A DNA stretch of 64,000 bases from Allobosea sp. GTDB lineage: Bacteria > Pseudomonadota > Alphaproteobacteria > Rhizobiales > Kaistiaceae. Position numbers and translations under genes: made by a program. The stretch covers positions 94,508 through 158,507 of the forward strand of contig JAFKFV010000017.1 in the NCBI GenBank assembly GCA_017307955.1, in the 5' to 3' direction. The notes below the pieces were generated by a model. The model was not told where the DNA came from. It saw only the letters and a list, made by a program, of their open reading frames with translations, and ran no database searches. The first letter of the stretch is position 1. The number at the start of each line of letters is the position of its first letter. Of the stretch, positions 63,548 to 64,000 are shown piece by piece.

Positions 63548-63584
63548 TTGGTTTGAATTTGTCGAGTTCCTATGTCGAGATAGG
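63548..63584 (+). promoter_or_regulatory. Candidate promoter/operator of the sulfate-binding protein gene
   Basis: TTGGTT (63548-63553), 17-base spacer, TATGTC (63571-63576). The -10 sits inside CCTAT-GTCGAG-ATAGG (63569-63584), an inverted repeat; GTCGAG also occurs at 63561. The AT-rich context (GGTTTGAATTTG) differs from surrounding DNA. It could be the operator of the adjacent Rrf2 regulator. Confidence 0.45.
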
Positions 63585-63610
63585 CCATCATCGCTCGATG
63601 GGAGCTTCGC

Positions 63611-64000
63611 ATGGTGCCTCTGACGACCTTCCGGTCCCGCCCGATCGGCCGCCTCGTGGCCGGCGCCCTTTTCGCCGCGATGGCGTCCATGCCGCTCGTC
63701 GCCGTTCCGGCCATCGCGGATACGACGCTGCTCAATGTCAGCTACGATCCGACCCGCGAGCTCTACAAGGCCTATGACGAGGCCTTCTCCACCTACTGGA
63801 AGGAGAAGACCGGCGAGACCGTCACCGTCGAGCAGTCGCATGGCGGCTCGGGCGCGCAGGCCCGCGCGGTGATCGACGGCCTCGACGCCGATGTCGTGAC
63901 GCTGGCGCTGGCCGCCGACATCGACGCCATCGCCGCCAGGACGGACAAGCTCCCGAAGGATTGGGCGACCCTCCTCCCCGACAATTCGACGCCCTACACG
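63611..64000 (+). CDS. Sulfate ABC transporter substrate-binding protein, N-terminal part
   Basis: 130 residues are visible; the gene runs off the window. ATG 63611 has GGAG ten bases upstream. A signal peptide ([20 protein letters not shown]) ends near AIA-DTT. Sbp/CysP family motifs are [39 protein letters not shown] (oxyanion binding) and [15 protein letters not shown]. It delivers sulfate or thiosulfate to the CysTWA permease, presumably encoded just outside. Confidence 0.93.
   Translation, partial: MVPLTTFRSRPIGRLVAGALFAAMASMPLVAVPAIADTTLLNVSYDPTRELYKAYDEAFSTYWKEKTGETVTVEQSHGGSGAQARAVIDGLDADVVTLALAADIDAIAARTDKLPKDWATLLPDNSTPYT

Overview
This 64 kb window is a chromosomal segment of a high-GC alphaproteobacterium, almost certainly a member of the Hyphomicrobiales (Rhizobiales). 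The strongest evidence is a complete acpXL-fabZXL-fabF2XL-fabF1XL-adh-lpxXL cluster, which makes the very-long-chain fatty acid of rhizobial lipid A. The rpsT/dnaA/dnaN/recF order, a fabA-fabB-fabI operon, a hemP-hmuTUV haem-uptake locus and MmcB fit the same order. I cannot assign a genus. Coding density is high. The only gene-free stretch above 300 bases is 14954-15591, between a rhodanese-like gene and rpsT.

Layout. 1-4343 is the right end of an integrated mobile element. It is a string of about a dozen tiny, translationally coupled, mostly unknown genes ending in an excisionase-like gene and a tyrosine integrase that abuts the 3' end of a tRNA-Arg(CCG) gene, the probable attachment site. 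4.6-7.8 kb holds a ketose epimerase-like enzyme, an AbrB-type membrane protein, a LysE-type exporter and a small membrane protein. 7.8-15.9 kb is the replication region on the minus strand: recQ, a second LysE exporter, recF, dnaN, dnaA, a rhodanese-like gene, a 638-base non-coding stretch and rpsT. 16-24.4 kb contains an enoyl-CoA hydratase and mutM, then a plus-strand series ubiE-ubiB-coaBC-DUF4105-dut-cysK-VOC.

24.4-27.3 kb looks like a small sugar-oxidation group (SMP-30 lactonase, Gfo/Idh/MocA oxidoreductase, SDR). cdd, mgsA, glk and hrpB follow. 32.1-34.8 kb is the fabA-fabB-fabI unsaturated fatty acid operon. 35-38 kb has a small secreted Cys protein, two methionine-salvage genes (mtnA, mtnC) and a DMT exporter. 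38.2-47.1 kb is an iron/haem island: hemP-hmuT-hmuU-hmuV diverges from a TonB-dependent haem receptor and an IsdG-type haem monooxygenase, with a 21-bp palindrome in the shared promoter region; an MFS exporter and a siderophore-interacting reductase follow.

47-53.2 kb is mmcB and the VLCFA-lipid A operon. 53.4-61.3 kb is a poorly understood set on one strand: a transglutaminase-like protein, a fused circularly permuted ATP-grasp/alpha-E protein, a transglutaminase/DUF2126 protein, and upstream an isopenicillin-N-synthase-like oxygenase. It resembles a peptide-forming or peptide-modifying system with no known product and is the best candidate here for undescribed biology. The window ends with a DUF1624 membrane protein carrying a Cys-rich tail, an RbsD/FucU mutarotase, an Rrf2 regulator and the start of a sulfate-binding protein gene.

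Three intergenic REP/BIME-like repeats (about 31.97, 47.65 and 62.37 kb) share CCCTCACCC / GGGAGAGGG arms. Starts were chosen by homology to family N-termini plus Shine-Dalgarno position; all calls come from reading the sequence, without database searches.
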